A stretch of DNA of 64,000 nt from Tolypothrix sp. PCC 7712 (GTDB lineage: Bacteria; Cyanobacteriota; Cyanobacteriia; Cyanobacteriales; Nostocaceae), in the NCBI RefSeq assembly GCF_025860405.1, contig NZ_CP063785.1, positions 8,557,390-8,621,389 on the forward strand, written 5' to 3'. Under the pieces are notes generated by a model that was not told the origin of the DNA, made no database searches, and was given only the letters and a program-made list of their open reading frames with translations. Both the position numbers and the translations under genes were made by a program. Below are positions 8,550 to 17,135 of the stretch, piece by piece (the stretch's first letter is position 1; every line of letters begins with the position of its first letter).

Positions 8550-9671
8550 TCAGACAGCGATTGCTGGCGTAGCCAGTCTGACATCACCTAAGCCAACAGT
8601 CGATGCCCCGACTGCACAAATATTGCGACTAGCGTTTTCGTCTCTTCCATTAACTGACTGACAGGAAGGACAACGCCACTCTCTAACTGACAAATCAAGA
8701 CTTTCTAGAATATGTTTACAATTAGAGCATGTCTTGCTACTTGGATACCACTGGTCGATAAAGACAACCAGTTTATTCTTCTTCTTGGCAACCCATTCTA
8801 GGATTTGCAGAAACTCACCAAACGCTAAGTCTGATATTTGCCTGCCCCAAAGACGTTGCATTCCTTTGAGATTTAAAGTCTCAAAACAGAGAATATCGAA
8901 CCTATCTGTTAGCTCATGAGCTAATTTCCAGAACCAATCACGCCGACGGTTGGAAATATCTTCATGCTTGCGTACTAAATTCTTTCTGGCTCGTTCTCTG
9001 TTAGATGAGCCTTTTAGCTTTTTGGAATGCCGCGAACTTGCTTTTTTAATGGCGCTTAGGGATTGCTTGAAAAATTGGGGCGATTCAATTTTAGTGCCGT
9101 CTGAGCAAGTGAGGAATGTCTTTAACCCAAAATCAAAGCCAGCGATTTTACCCGTCTTAACTTCAACTTCTGAGCTACCCTCATCAACAACCAAAACCAT
9201 AAATAACTCACCTAACGGGGTGCGTTTAATAGTTAGGGTTTTGACTGTTCCCTCAATTTCTCTGGACTTCCAAAACTGGTAAACTCGACTACCAATTTTT
9301 ACCCTATTTCCACCCAAAAACTTATAACCTGCCTGCTTAAGGGTGAACGATTTGTATTTCTTGACCTTCTTAAATCCTGGTGGTCTTACTCCTTTGTTAT
9401 TGTGTTTGAAAAACAATTGGTAAGCTTTCTCAATGCGTTGACAAATATCTTGTGCTGCTTGAGAACCTACTGATTGCCAAAAAGAATTACGCTTTCTTAA
9501 TTTGGCGATATGAGCCTGAAGTTTTGCACAGTTTAAATGCTTGCCAAACATCCGGTAATACCTTTTATGTAGAGCAATGCAATGGTTATAAATCACTCCA
9601 GCAGCGTTGATTGTGCGCTTGAGGTGTCTATTCCTTTTGTGTTCGTACAATTTAAACTTCAGTGTTTTCAT
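8550..9671 (-). CDS. tnpB: TnpB RNA-guided endonuclease
   Basis: A 373-residue OrfB/TnpB protein, the ancestor class of Cas12 nucleases. It uses an RNA made from the element's right end to cut DNA and so helps the element persist. The RuvC-type active site looks intact: Asp180 (IAGFDFGLK), Glu264 (ILCFETLNL) and Asp344 (NGRDENASRN). The zinc ribbon has all four cysteines (CSNC at 315-318 and CPSC at 334-337). The N-terminal OrfB helix-turn-helix region is complete and no stop or frameshift is seen, so the gene is likely functional. It is divergent from a small open frame 38 bp away. The guide RNA would overlap the 3' end of the gene and the right end down to 8510. Confidence 0.95.
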   Translation of the reverse strand: MKTLKFKLYEHKRNRHLKRTINAAGVIYNHCIALHKRYYRMFGKHLNCAKLQAHIAKLRKRNSFWQSVGSQAAQDICQRIEKAYQLFFKHNNKGVRPPGFKKVKKYKSFTLKQAGYKFLGGNRVKIGSRVYQFWKSREIEGTVKTLTIKRTPLGELFMVLVVDEGSSEVEVKTGKIAGFDFGLKTFLTCSDGTKIESPQFFKQSLSAIKKASSRHSKKLKGSSNRERARKNLVRKHEDISNRRRDWFWKLAHELTDRFDILCFETLNLKGMQRLWGRQISDLAFGEFLQILEWVAKKKNKLVVFIDQWYPSSKTCSNCKHILESLDLSVREWRCPSCQSVNGRDENASRNICAVGASTVGLGDVRLATPAIAV

Positions 9672-9709
9672 GCTAGTATTATACCATAAAACGACGGCAA
9701 TATGACGGC

Positions 9710-9856
9710 ATGAAGAAATTAACAGTTCGATGCTCTAATGAAGAGTATGAAACGCTTTTGAAATACTGCGAAGAAACAGATCGCACTCAAAATGACGTAC
9801 TTAGAGAGATGATCCGGAAGTTGAAGAAAAGCCGTGCTAGAAGCACGGGGCTTTAG
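9710..9856 (+). CDS. Small ribbon-helix-helix-like protein of the TnpB element
   Basis: A 48-residue frame starting MKKLTVRCSNEEYETLLKYC and continuing with a basic helix (NDVLREMIRKLKKSRARS). A short beta strand with basic residues followed by two helices is what an Arc/CopG-type ribbon-helix-helix DNA-binding protein looks like. It is divergent from tnpB and lies fully inside the element; its last codons run through the left-end hairpin. It may repress tnpB or bind the end. Homologous small frames next to tnpB are common in cyanobacterial elements as far as I recall. Without a search the family call remains tentative. Confidence 0.5.
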   Translation: MKKLTVRCSNEEYETLLKYCEETDRTQNDVLREMIRKLKKSRARSTGL

Positions 9857-9899
9857 ACCCAATTTTTTGGTAAATATGATGTGGTGGAGTTCTGCTTTA

Positions 9900-10079
9900 G
9901 TTTCAATCCCTAATAGGGATTAGTGTTAATTGCAATTGTACCTGCTCTGATGCCCCCAGATATTTGCGGGGGTTTCAATCCCTAATAGGGATTAGTGTTA
10001 ATTGCAATTTTGCTGTATTATTGGGGTAGTGTATTATTCAAAGTTTCAATCCCTAATAGGGATTAGTGTTAATTGCAAT
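9900..10079 (-). CRISPR. CRISPR array, leader-proximal part (3 repeats, 2 spacers)
   Basis: Three copies of the same 37 bp repeat start at 9900, 9972 and 10043, with spacers of 35 and 34 bp. They are identical in sequence to the five repeats at 8168-8504, so both parts were one array before the insertion sequence arrived. As transcription should run on the minus strand, this is the end where new spacers are added. Confidence 0.97.
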
Positions 10080-10200
10080 AAGCGGCAGAAGCCGGAAAGC
10101 TAGTCTCTATTTGGTTTTCAAGGTTCAGTTTCGCGGATGGGCTAATCATAACACATAAAAATGTCAATTAATTTTTTAAAAAATGCTGAAACTAAGTCTG
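10080..10200 (-). promoter_or_regulatory. Putative CRISPR leader
   Basis: The stretch next to the last repeat, read on the minus strand, is AT-rich and ends with GAACCTTGAAAACCAAATAG and a short GC-richer stretch before the first repeat. TTGACA is present near 10168 on the minus strand, but a well-spaced -10 box is not obvious. The assignment rests on position and on the orientation of the repeat (ATTGAAAC at the 3' end). Confidence 0.5.
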
Positions 10201-10568
10201 GGTAAGGTGCGCGGATAGTTTTAATTTAATTTTTATCCAACAGACTGTCCTATAAGGAATACAACTATTTGTTCAACGGCGAGATTTTCTACACCTACCC
10301 ATCCGCGCATTGAGCTAAAAAATCTTTTGCATTTCAACTTTAACAAACGCTTTAAGCATTTGATAGGCGATCGCACTCGCAAAAATCAGCACTATTTCCA
10401 CCCGATAAGCTGTTAAGCATTGAAATTGTATAGCCGTACCTCACCAAGTTGCAACTTGCTGTATTTGTCTTGTCAATGTCATAAAATTTTTGTCATAGTC
10501 TATCTGGTATACATTGGAAAGGGCAAACTCTAACGACCAGCAATTAGGCATTCACGCTTTTAAAGAGC
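10201..10568. other. Intergenic region before the second kinase
   Basis: No gene seen in either strand. It contains one HIP1-like site and AT-rich sequence that must hold the kinase promoter. Nothing else stands out. Confidence 0.4.
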
Positions 10569-12389
10569 ATGACAATAACCCTTCTCAACAATCGGTATCA
10601 AGTTATCCAGGTACTCGGTGCGGGTGGTTTTGGCGAAACCTTTCTGGCAGAGGATACTCATATGCCTTCTCGCCGTCGCTGTGTAATTAAACAGCTAAAG
10701 CCCATCAGTAACGATCCGCAAACTTACCAAATCATTCAACAGCGGTTTGAGCGAGAAGCCGCAACTTTAGAGTCCCTGGGTAAAAATAGTGACCAAATTC
10801 CGGAACTTTATGCCTATTTTTCGGAAAAGGGGCAATTTTACCTGGTTCAGGAATGGATTCATGGTCAAACCTTGAGAGATATTGTTACAGCTAATGCTCA
10901 CGTTAGCGAAACGGCTGTGAGGGAAATTCTGTTTAGTCTTTTACCAGTCTTAGAATATATCCACAGCAAAGGTATTATTCATCGGGATATCAAGCCAGAT
11001 AACATTATTGTTCGTTCTCCTGATAACAAGCCAGTTTTGATTGATTTTGGCGCGGTTAAAGAAACTATCCGTTCTGTGGTGACTTCCCCAGGAATTCATG
11101 CAAATTCAATGGTAATTGGTACGCCAGGATATATGTCTAGCGAACAGGCTTTAGGAAGACCAGTGTATGCTACTGACATTTATGGTTTAGGCTTAACGGC
11201 AATTTATTTATTAACTGGTAAACAACCCCAAGAACTAGAAACCAATCAACAAACAGGGGAAATCCTCTGGCGAGATGATGCGCCTAATGTGTCGCCTAGT
11301 TTAGCTGCAGTATTGGAGCAGTCAGTTAAACCCAATGCTAGCGATCGCTACACCACTGCTAGTAAAATGCTTTATGCTTTGCAGTCTGCTAGCTATATTG
11401 CACCAGCCACAGTCACTAGACGGCCTACTACAGCTAACGCATCTATTGGGAAAACTCAGCCATTATACGCACCGCAACCACAAACTATTGCTCCCAGTAA
11501 TTGGCAAAAACCTGCTGCAATTGTCGGGAGTTTAGTAGTGGGTGGGTTGATTGGTGGATTAATAATTTCTAAGATTACCCGTCAACCAGAAGTGGAAACG
11601 CCCATTGTGCAAAATTCCACTCCTTCGCCAGAACCCTCTGCTAGCATTACCCCACTGACTGAAACCCCCACGCCTACACCAACTTCACTCAGTGCATCAC
11701 CATCACCTGTGGAAGTTGTTCCTGCACCGATTCCCCCTCTCAACCCCAGAGTCGAATCTAATCCCCCAGACACCACAACATCAATCCCAGAGCAAGAGCC
11801 TGTAAATTCTGATACTCCTGCACCAGTCGCTACAACTGCACCAGAGTCAAAAGCAGAAAATCCGCCGCCCGTAGTTGCTACACCAGAGGCGCGTTCCACA
11901 CCAAAGAACAACGATGAGCCTCGTAAATCGGCTAGTAGCAATGTTAGTCAAAGTATTCCGGCATTTCCCACAGGTACTTCTAGAAGCAGCGTAGAAGCTA
12001 CTCTTGGTAAACCCAAAAAAGATTTAAGAGGAGTGTGGCGCAATACTCGCGCTGTCACCTATAACGTAGTCCCAGACCAAATTGACTTAGGCTACTTATT
12101 CGACCGCAAAACCGGAGCGCTGCGCCAAACTGAAGCAGCTTTTGCCCAATCCGTAGACCCCCAAGTCATGCAGAATACTTTAAATGGAATGCTAGGTGGT
12201 CAAGCTACAGCAGAAATTAAACAGGGATTACAACAAATACAAAGCCGTCAGTCTGATAGTTTTCAATTTACCCAAGGTGGAGTCAAGGGTCAGATTGTAC
12301 GGCAAGACTGTGATTTTATTTACATCAGTATTTGGGACGCAGATTTACATGATTTTGTAAGCCCTGCTTCTGCGAAACGGTGTAGCTAG
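10569..12389 (+). CDS. Membrane-anchored Ser/Thr protein kinase with conserved C-terminal sensor-like domain
   Basis: A 606-residue PknB-type kinase. The Gly-rich loop GAGGFGETFLAED, Lys41, catalytic IIHRDIKPDN (Asp140) and LIDFGAV (DFG at 159-161) are intact. A linker leads to a transmembrane helix near residues 316-336, then a long Pro/Ser/Thr/Glu-rich stretch (about 340-460). The C-terminal domain of about 140 residues (FPTGTSRSSVEATLGKPKKD onward) is the likely extracytoplasmic part and differs from that of its paralogue at 4121. The two genes share the opening LLNNRYQVIQ.LG.GGFGETFLAED and the same order of parts, so they arose by duplication with exchange of the sensor. Ligand and substrates are unknown. 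Confidence 0.88.
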   Translation: MTITLLNNRYQVIQVLGAGGFGETFLAEDTHMPSRRRCVIKQLKPISNDPQTYQIIQQRFEREAATLESLGKNSDQIPELYAYFSEKGQFYLVQEWIHGQTLRDIVTANAHVSETAVREILFSLLPVLEYIHSKGIIHRDIKPDNIIVRSPDNKPVLIDFGAVKETIRSVVTSPGIHANSMVIGTPGYMSSEQALGRPVYATDIYGLGLTAIYLLTGKQPQELETNQQTGEILWRDDAPNVSPSLAAVLEQSVKPNASDRYTTASKMLYALQSASYIAPATVTRRPTTANASIGKTQPLYAPQPQTIAPSNWQKPAAIVGSLVVGGLIGGLIISKITRQPEVETPIVQNSTPSPEPSASITPLTETPTPTPTSLSASPSPVEVVPAPIPPLNPRVESNPPDTTTSIPEQEPVNSDTPAPVATTAPESKAENPPPVVATPEARSTPKNNDEPRKSASSNVSQSIPAFPTGTSRSSVEATLGKPKKDLRGVWRNTRAVTYNVVPDQIDLGYLFDRKTGALRQTEAAFAQSVDPQVMQNTLNGMLGGQATAEIKQGLQQIQSRQSDSFQFTQGGVKGQIVRQDCDFIYISIWDADLHDFVSPASAKRCS

Positions 12390-12537
12390 TTTTTAAGAAA
12401 GGGAACAGGGAACAGGGAACAGGGAATAGAGAAAAGGTTGTGAATTAAATTTGTTGAAGTATCTCAAGTAGCCTTTATTACGAATTACGAATTACGAACT
12501 ACGAATTACGAACTACGAATTACGAATTATTTTAAGC
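12390..12537. repeat. Tandem heptamers GGGAACA and ACGAATT/ACGAACT
   Basis: GGGAACA is repeated at about 12400-12425, and ACGAATT/ACGAACT about seven times at 12477-12530. These are short tandemly repeated sequences with a 7 bp period, common in Nostocales genomes. They end ten bases before the next start codon. Confidence 0.85.
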
Positions 12538-13674
12538 ATGGCAAAATCCTCTCGTAGCTTGTCACGCTCAAATAACCCAGCCAAGCGATCGCTCCTCAAA
12601 AATGCGATCGCACATGGAAAAAACTGGATGGTTTCTCCCCAGGCGATTTCATGGCTACAGTTGGCGAAGATGGCAGGAAAAATGGCGATCGCAGCGACAA
12701 TTTCTTTAGTGATTGCTCAAGGTTTGCGCTGGGAATATCCGTTTTATGCAGTGATTGCGGCGATTATTGTCATGTCATCAACTCATGGCAGCACTTTAAC
12801 ATTGGGGATACAGCGTTTAATCGGAACCATTATTGGTGCTTTATCTGGAGCCGTTTTTGCTGTTACATTAGGTACTCATCCCTGGTCATTAGGTTTGTGT
12901 GTATTTATCACCATCTTTGCTACTTCTTGTGGAAAATTCAACGAAGCTGCAAAGTTAGCGGGGTATGTATCTGCGATCGTCATCTTAAGTTACAATCATT
13001 CACCTTGGTTGTACGCCTGGGGTAGGTTACTCGAAACCTTGTTAGGTATTGGTGTGGCGCTATTGGTGAACAAGTTTATTTTTCCGGCTGCTGCTGGTGT
13101 ACAGTTGCGAGAATGTTTATTTCAAACCTTGGTAGATTTAGAAAAGTTTTACCGATTAGTAGTTAATTGCGCCTTTACAGGAAACTACGATCGCGCTGAT
13201 GCAGATGCTTTAAAAATTAGTATTATTCGTTCTTTTGGTCAAGGACGGGAACTTTGGAAAGAAGTTAGACAAGGTTTGAGCAATGAACCGCCAGAGATGC
13301 GCGTAAATCCAGCTTGGGAATTTCTCATCCGGCGAATTTGGGAGCATATTCTCACAATGGAACATACTGTACTCGCCAGACAACAGGATACATTTTGGCA
13401 AATGCTTTCACCCCAACTGACTCCCTTGGCGCAAGAAACTCAAAATGTCATGCTCGTGCTAGCAACAGCCGTAAAATCTCATCAGCCACAATTATCTATT
13501 TCAGAGATGGAAGTTGCACTGACAAATGCTACAGAGCAATTCAATCACTTGCAAACAACACAACAGTCAAATTATCCCATTGATGAGTTATTGCGGTTTT
13601 TCACCTTCTTTTACATCATGGAAGAGGTAGGGAGAAAGCTGCAAAGAATGGCAGCCACTCTTAATCAAGAATAA
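12538..13674 (+). CDS. FUSC-family membrane protein (aromatic acid exporter-like)
   Basis: A 378-residue protein with several N-terminal transmembrane segments between about residues 45 and 185 (AKMAGKMAIAATISLVIAQG, YAVIAAIIVMSSTHGSTLTL, LIGTIIGALSGAVFAVTLGT, LGICVAL-like segment near 170). A long soluble helical C-terminal half follows. The pattern YPFYAVIAAIIVM followed by GIQRLIGTIIGALSGA is typical of the FUSC/ArAE family, some members of which export aromatic acids. The real substrate is unknown. It has only one FUSC module, so it may dimerise. The preceding heptamer repeats leave almost no room for a promoter directly upstream, so it may depend on readthrough from the kinase gene. Confidence 0.8.
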   Translation: MAKSSRSLSRSNNPAKRSLLKNAIAHGKNWMVSPQAISWLQLAKMAGKMAIAATISLVIAQGLRWEYPFYAVIAAIIVMSSTHGSTLTLGIQRLIGTIIGALSGAVFAVTLGTHPWSLGLCVFITIFATSCGKFNEAAKLAGYVSAIVILSYNHSPWLYAWGRLLETLLGIGVALLVNKFIFPAAAGVQLRECLFQTLVDLEKFYRLVVNCAFTGNYDRADADALKISIIRSFGQGRELWKEVRQGLSNEPPEMRVNPAWEFLIRRIWEHILTMEHTVLARQQDTFWQMLSPQLTPLAQETQNVMLVLATAVKSHQPQLSISEMEVALTNATEQFNHLQTTQQSNYPIDELLRFFTFFYIMEEVGRKLQRMAATLNQE

Positions 13675-13706
13675 AACCTGCATTTCTTGCAAGCGCTGAA
13701 TTAAGG

Positions 13707-16700
13707 CTACTCTTTACTAATTAAAAATGCTTGAATTTTATGAACAAAATTTTCTAAATCTTCTATATATTGAGATGTATCTGCCAGTTCTTGATTGTGA
13801 GCTAATTGTTCTAAATTTTCTATAGTTTGCTGGATGGCTGTAGCTCCGATATAGGAACTAGAGACTTTTAGCTGAGAAATTGTGTGTACCATTTGCGGAA
13901 AATCTCGAGATGCGATCGCAGCTTTGGTTTCCTCTAAATGAGATAGACAATCTTTAACATATATTTGTAATAAATAAAACTCAAATTCTGTATTATTGCC
14001 TGATATTTGGTTTAATACTTCCCAATCAATTGGCAGTTCAGATAAATTTTCATTTGTGGTAGTAAATGTTGCCGCAGCAGCCATTTCTTCGGCTGGTGTA
14101 AGTATCATGTGACTCCAATGCTCCAGCAATAGTGCCAATTTATCTTTAACTACAGGCTTACTTAAATAATCATCCATCCCTGCATTCAAACAAAGTTGTT
14201 TATCTTCTGCCATCGCATTAGCTGTCATGGCAATTACTATAGGTTGGGAATGACTAGCAAAGTAATTTTCTGGTAGCCGACGAATTTCTCTGGTAGTTTC
14301 CAAGCCATCAAGAATTGGCATTTGGCAGTCCATGAGAATTAAGTCATAAGGAATTTTTTCTATAAGCTGTAAAACTTCTTCGCCATTGGCAGCAACATCG
14401 GCTTCATAGCCTAAACTCTGAAGCTGCTTGAGAGCAACTTTTTGATTTACCCGATTATCTTCTGCTAGCAATAATCTTAACTTGGATTTGGTAGAGCTAG
14501 CAATTTTCTTAAGCGGTAATGGACATGAACGTTGTTCAATAGTTGATGGGCTTTCCAAGACATTTAAAATTGTATCAAGCAGTCGAGATGGCTTGACGGG
14601 TTTAATTAAATAACTCGCAAATCCGCTTCTACGAGAGTTTTCTAATTCACTCTTTTGATTACTAGAAGTGAGCAGAATTAACGGTATATCAGCAATAATA
14701 GGATTTGACTTAATTTGTTGTGCCAGAGTCATGCCATCTGTTTGAGGCATTTGCATATCTATTAAGATGACATGATAGGGGATTCTCAGTAGGGCTGCTT
14801 CCTCTAGCATTTGTAGCGCAGTTGCAGCAGAAGGTGCTCCATCTACTTGCATTCCCCAATTGCTAGCTTGATGGTGAATAATTTTGCGATTAGTAGCGTT
14901 GTCATCTACTACTAACAAGCGGCGATTTTTCAGCGATTCACGTTCTTTACCTGGTAAAGATGGCTGAGTTTGTTTAGGAAAAGGAACCTCAAACCAAAAT
15001 TTTGAGCCTTTACCGAGATTGCTTTGTACACCAATTTCTCCGCCCATTAAATTTACTATTTGTTTGCAAATAGCTAATCCCAAACCAGTACCACCATATT
15101 GGCGGGTATTAGAAGCATCAACTTGGGTAAATGGTGTAAAGAGTTTGCGCTGTTCTTGTGGAGTAATACCTAATCCAGTATCGATAATTGCAAAGTAAAT
15201 ACTAGCTTGAGTAGCGGTTTCTGCTTTGAGTTCTGCTTGTACTACTACTTCTCCTGTAGCAGTAAACTTAATGGCATTCCCAATCAAATTCATTAAAACT
15301 TGTCGCAGACGACTAGCATCACCTTGTAGAAGCGTAGGTACATTGCGATGAATCAATGCTGCGATTTCTAATCCCTTATGATGAGCAAGGGGCGCTAACA
15401 AGTCCAAAACTTCTTCAATACATGTAGATAAATCAAAAGCGAGATTTTCTAGCAGCATTTCCCCTGCTTCAAGTTTGGATAAATCCAAAATCTCGTTGAT
15501 CAAAGATAACAGTGCATCGCCACTTACACGAATTGTTTCTACAAAATCACGCTGTTCTTCATTTAAGGGAGTTTCTAACAGTAACCCAGTCATCCCTAAC
15601 ACAGCATTCATCGGGGTACGAATTTCATGGCTCATGTTTGCTAAAAACATACTTTTAGCTTGAGAAGCCATTTCTGCTTGTTGACGGGCAATTTCTAGCT
15701 CTTGACGCTGAAATGTTTCTGCTTCTAGTAATTGAGCTTGGGCTAATGCTACACCGATTTGGTCAGCGAGTGACTGTAACAGCTCAGTTTCCCAACTAGT
15801 CCATTGGCGGGGATAGTAACATTGATGGGTGATTAACAATCCCCAAAGTTCGCTTTTGAGAATTATGGGAACAACCAGATTAGCTTTGACAGCAAATTTT
15901 TGTAGTAATTGAATATGACAAGGTAGGATATCAGCCTTTTCTATGTCAGTGATGGCGCTAATCCTTCCCTGAGTATATTTTTCCATATAGCCATCTGCAA
16001 AACATGGGTCATCAATATTTTGTCCCATCACTACAGGTAACCCAGGAAGTACTGCTTCTTGCACTACAGTTAAAGCACCTTGTGGTTGTATTTGCAAGAT
16101 TAATGCCCTGTCAGCTTTGAGCAGCTTTTGCACTTCTTTCACACTGTTTTGTAGAATCTCATTGATTTGCAGAGATTCACGAATTTTGAGAGTGAGTTCA
16201 GCAAAAAGATGCGATCGCTGACTTTGACGTTTTAATGCTTCTTCTACCTGCTTCCGGGGGCTAATATCTTGATATAACCAGAGATGGCCATAGTAATGCT
16301 CTGCAATAAAAATCGGTACGTAGTCTCGGCTAAAAATTCGCCCATCTCGCAATTGTAGTTCTTCATTTGTCACAGTTTGTTGATGCAGCAAAATTTCTGC
16401 CACACGTGTAATGAAGTGTTCTGGTTCAGTAAACAGTTGTTGAGCATCTTGAGCCGCTTTTGAGCAATTAACTCCAGTTAAAACTTCTGGTGGTGCTGCA
16501 AAGCCAAACAAGCGGCAGAATTCTTGATTGACTAAGACTATTTTCCCTGATTCATCTTCTACTAAAACCCCAGCCTGTAGATTTTGTATCAGAGCGCTGA
16601 GACGTGATGTTGTTGTCTGTAATTGCTGATTAGCAAAAATTAATTCTTGAGTACGCTGTTCAACTCGCTGTTCTAAATGTTGATTCGCTAACAAAAGAGC

Positions 16701-17135
16701 TTTTTCTGTTCGCTGATGCTCAGTAATGTCGTGAATTACTAAAACTACGCTTGTTTGACTTGGTTCAGCTTGTAAGGTGTTTTCCACCTGGAAGGGAGAT
16801 GCAGAAATTTCTAAAATTAACTCCTGGGAATCTTTGGCAAATTCATAATAGCCTCGATGCTTAACTTGAGTTGTCAACGCCATCGAGACTGGATGAGCCG
16901 CAGTTATCAAATCTTGCCCAGCTTTTTGTAAAGGCAATATATGGGATAGCTGCTTACCTAAAATGGAAATGTTGGGTTGAGCTACCAGGCGAGCAAAAGC
17001 TACATTACACCACTCTACTCTGCCCTGGCTATCTGTCCAGACAATCGCTTCATCTACCGTCCCTAGAGCAATCTCCATTTTTCCTAGGGTGGTACGAAGC
17101 TGATTAATTTGGTTAGCTAAAGTCTCTTGATTCAT
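13707..17135 (-). CDS. Hybrid sensor histidine kinase (PAS-PAS-GAF-HisKA-HATPase-REC-REC-Hpt-like)
   Basis: A cytoplasmic multi-domain kinase of 1142 residues counted from the ATG at 17135; the frame is also open from a TTG at 17156. Order: PAS (about 25-140), coiled coil, PAS (about 175-290), GAF (about 310-470), HisKA with phospho-acceptor His503 (NMSHEIRTPMNAVLG), HATPase with N box LRQVLMNLIGNAIKFT and GGTGLGLAI. Then come REC1 (Asp793 in ILIDMQMP), REC2 (Asp936 in ILMDCQMP) and a C-terminal Hpt-like helical domain. No transmembrane segment is seen, so the signal is probably intracellular; GAF may bind a bilin or other small ligand, but no clear Cys anchor was identified. In the Hpt-like domain the expected phospho-acceptor His aligns with Ser1087, so phosphate output by that route looks lost. 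Partner unknown. Confidence 0.92.
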   Translation of the reverse strand: MNQETLANQINQLRTTLGKMEIALGTVDEAIVWTDSQGRVEWCNVAFARLVAQPNISILGKQLSHILPLQKAGQDLITAAHPVSMALTTQVKHRGYYEFAKDSQELILEISASPFQVENTLQAEPSQTSVVLVIHDITEHQRTEKALLLANQHLEQRVEQRTQELIFANQQLQTTTSRLSALIQNLQAGVLVEDESGKIVLVNQEFCRLFGFAAPPEVLTGVNCSKAAQDAQQLFTEPEHFITRVAEILLHQQTVTNEELQLRDGRIFSRDYVPIFIAEHYYGHLWLYQDISPRKQVEEALKRQSQRSHLFAELTLKIRESLQINEILQNSVKEVQKLLKADRALILQIQPQGALTVVQEAVLPGLPVVMGQNIDDPCFADGYMEKYTQGRISAITDIEKADILPCHIQLLQKFAVKANLVVPIILKSELWGLLITHQCYYPRQWTSWETELLQSLADQIGVALAQAQLLEAETFQRQELEIARQQAEMASQAKSMFLANMSHEIRTPMNAVLGMTGLLLETPLNEEQRDFVETIRVSGDALLSLINEILDLSKLEAGEMLLENLAFDLSTCIEEVLDLLAPLAHHKGLEIAALIHRNVPTLLQGDASRLRQVLMNLIGNAIKFTATGEVVVQAELKAETATQASIYFAIIDTGLGITPQEQRKLFTPFTQVDASNTRQYGGTGLGLAICKQIVNLMGGEIGVQSNLGKGSKFWFEVPFPKQTQPSLPGKERESLKNRRLLVVDDNATNRKIIHHQASNWGMQVDGAPSAATALQMLEEAALLRIPYHVILIDMQMPQTDGMTLAQQIKSNPIIADIPLILLTSSNQKSELENSRRSGFASYLIKPVKPSRLLDTILNVLESPSTIEQRSCPLPLKKIASSTKSKLRLLLAEDNRVNQKVALKQLQSLGYEADVAANGEEVLQLIEKIPYDLILMDCQMPILDGLETTREIRRLPENYFASHSQPIVIAMTANAMAEDKQLCLNAGMDDYLSKPVVKDKLALLLEHWSHMILTPAEEMAAAATFTTTNENLSELPIDWEVLNQISGNNTEFEFYLLQIYVKDCLSHLEETKAAIASRDFPQMVHTISQLKVSSSYIGATAIQQTIENLEQLAHNQELADTSQYIEDLENFVHKIQAFLISKE

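Larger units (their letters stand above)
8510..9869 (-). mobile_element. IS200/IS605-family element (tnpB type) inserted in a CRISPR spacer
   Basis: A 1360 bp element with subterminal hairpins rather than terminal inverted repeats. The right-end hairpin is at 8520-8540 (CCCCAGCCT/AGGCATGGGG with one bulged A). The left-end hairpin is at 9832-9848 (CCGTGCT/AGCACGG). On the minus strand the element ends in TCAA at 8513-8510, and its left tip follows TTAC (9873-9870); this pair of cleavage tetranucleotides is known for IS608-type elements. Removing 8510-9869 joins 5 + 30 bases into a 35-base spacer, within the range of its neighbours. It carries tnpB but no tnpA (HUH transposase), so it is non-autonomous. 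Confidence 0.88.

Noticed and set aside
8168..10079. Two independent CRISPR arrays
   Set aside because: The repeats on both sides are identical and the interrupted spacer can be rebuilt at normal length, so a single array split by insertion is simpler.
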